Assembly: GCA_913061495.1 (NCBI GenBank)
Contig: CAJXVG010000007.1
Location: forward strand, 1 to 38,160
Length of the DNA stretch: 38,160 nt
Reading direction: 5' to 3'
Origin: an uncultured Winogradskyella sp.
GTDB lineage: Bacteria; Bacteroidota; Bacteroidia; Flavobacteriales; Flavobacteriaceae
Each line of letters starts with the position of its first letter. Within the stretch, counting starts at the first letter, position 1. The notes under the pieces are model-generated. The model ran no database searches, had not been told where the DNA came from, and saw only the letters and a program-made list of their open reading frames with translations. Both the position numbers and the translations under genes were made by a program. Shown here piece by piece: positions 38,114-38,160 of this stretch.

Positions 38114-38160
38114 CTGTCTCTTATACACATCTCCGAGCCCACGAGACCGAGGCTGATCTC
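38114..38160 (+). other. Nextera read-2 adapter with i7 index (artefact)
   Basis: CTGTCTCTTATACACATCT (38114-38132) is the mosaic end. CCGAGCCCACGAGAC (38133-38147) is the read-2 adapter. CGAGGCTG (38148-38155) has the form of an i7 index and equals the commercial N710 index as I recall it, and ATCTC begins the P7 tail. Not genomic. Confidence 0.97.

Overview
The window is bacterial DNA from a member of the Bacteroidota, most likely a flavobacterium. It is AT-rich, and exported proteins carry short signal peptides that end in forms such as GFAQ or GFGQ. Promoter elements of the Bacteroidota type (TTG ... TAnnTTTG) occur. The right-hand 7.6 kb holds a tyrosine ammonia-lyase and fatty-acid-type genes typical of flexirubin/dialkylresorcinol (aryl-polyene-like) pigment clusters. 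Both ends of the sequence are untrimmed Illumina Nextera adapter (1-26 and 38114-38160), so the biological sequence is 27-38113 and both ends are assembly breaks.

Positions 27-30536 are most of a Mu-like transposable prophage with a contractile tail. Its transposase-proximal end is visible; the opposite end lies beyond the left edge. Reading inward from 30536: tandem terminal repeats, a LexA/CI-type S24 repressor (rightward), an operator array, then a long leftward early operon. That operon runs from a small HTH protein through a MuA-like DDE transposase and a MuB-like ATPase, a DUF3164 protein and a GemA/gp16-like protein, then a replication-protein-like gene and many small genes (DUF1643, DUF3850/ASCH, SEC-C and others).

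The late genes are split into two divergent blocks that leave a regulatory region at 10735-10914. The rightward block (11444-19648) has small and large terminase, gp36-like protein, portal, a MuF head protein with a C-terminal nuclease-like toxin domain, the tape measure, a gpG-like protein and a tail-terminator candidate. The leftward block (10734-65) has ClpP-type protease/scaffold, capsid, sheath, tube, a frameshifted tail chaperone, baseplate hub, amidase, single-protein spanin, spike, baseplate wedge and a tail-tip/fibre-like protein.

Positions 30537-38113 are host. A leftward operon (tyrosine ammonia-lyase, ketoreductase, acyltransferase, dehydratase, thioesterase, ketosynthase) is cut inside the ketosynthase by the prophage end. 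A rightward flavin-dependent oxidoreductase/halogenase-like gene, a nitronate monooxygenase-like gene behind a palindromic operator, and a small exported protein follow.

The observations most worth following are: a textbook -1 frameshift site (A AAA AAG) in the tail chaperone; separation of that chaperone from its tape measure; the MuF-linked toxin-like domain; a unimolecular spanin; two tRNA-like elements; an inverted pair of attC-like structured repeats around a DUF3850 gene; and prophage disruption of the pigment ketosynthase.
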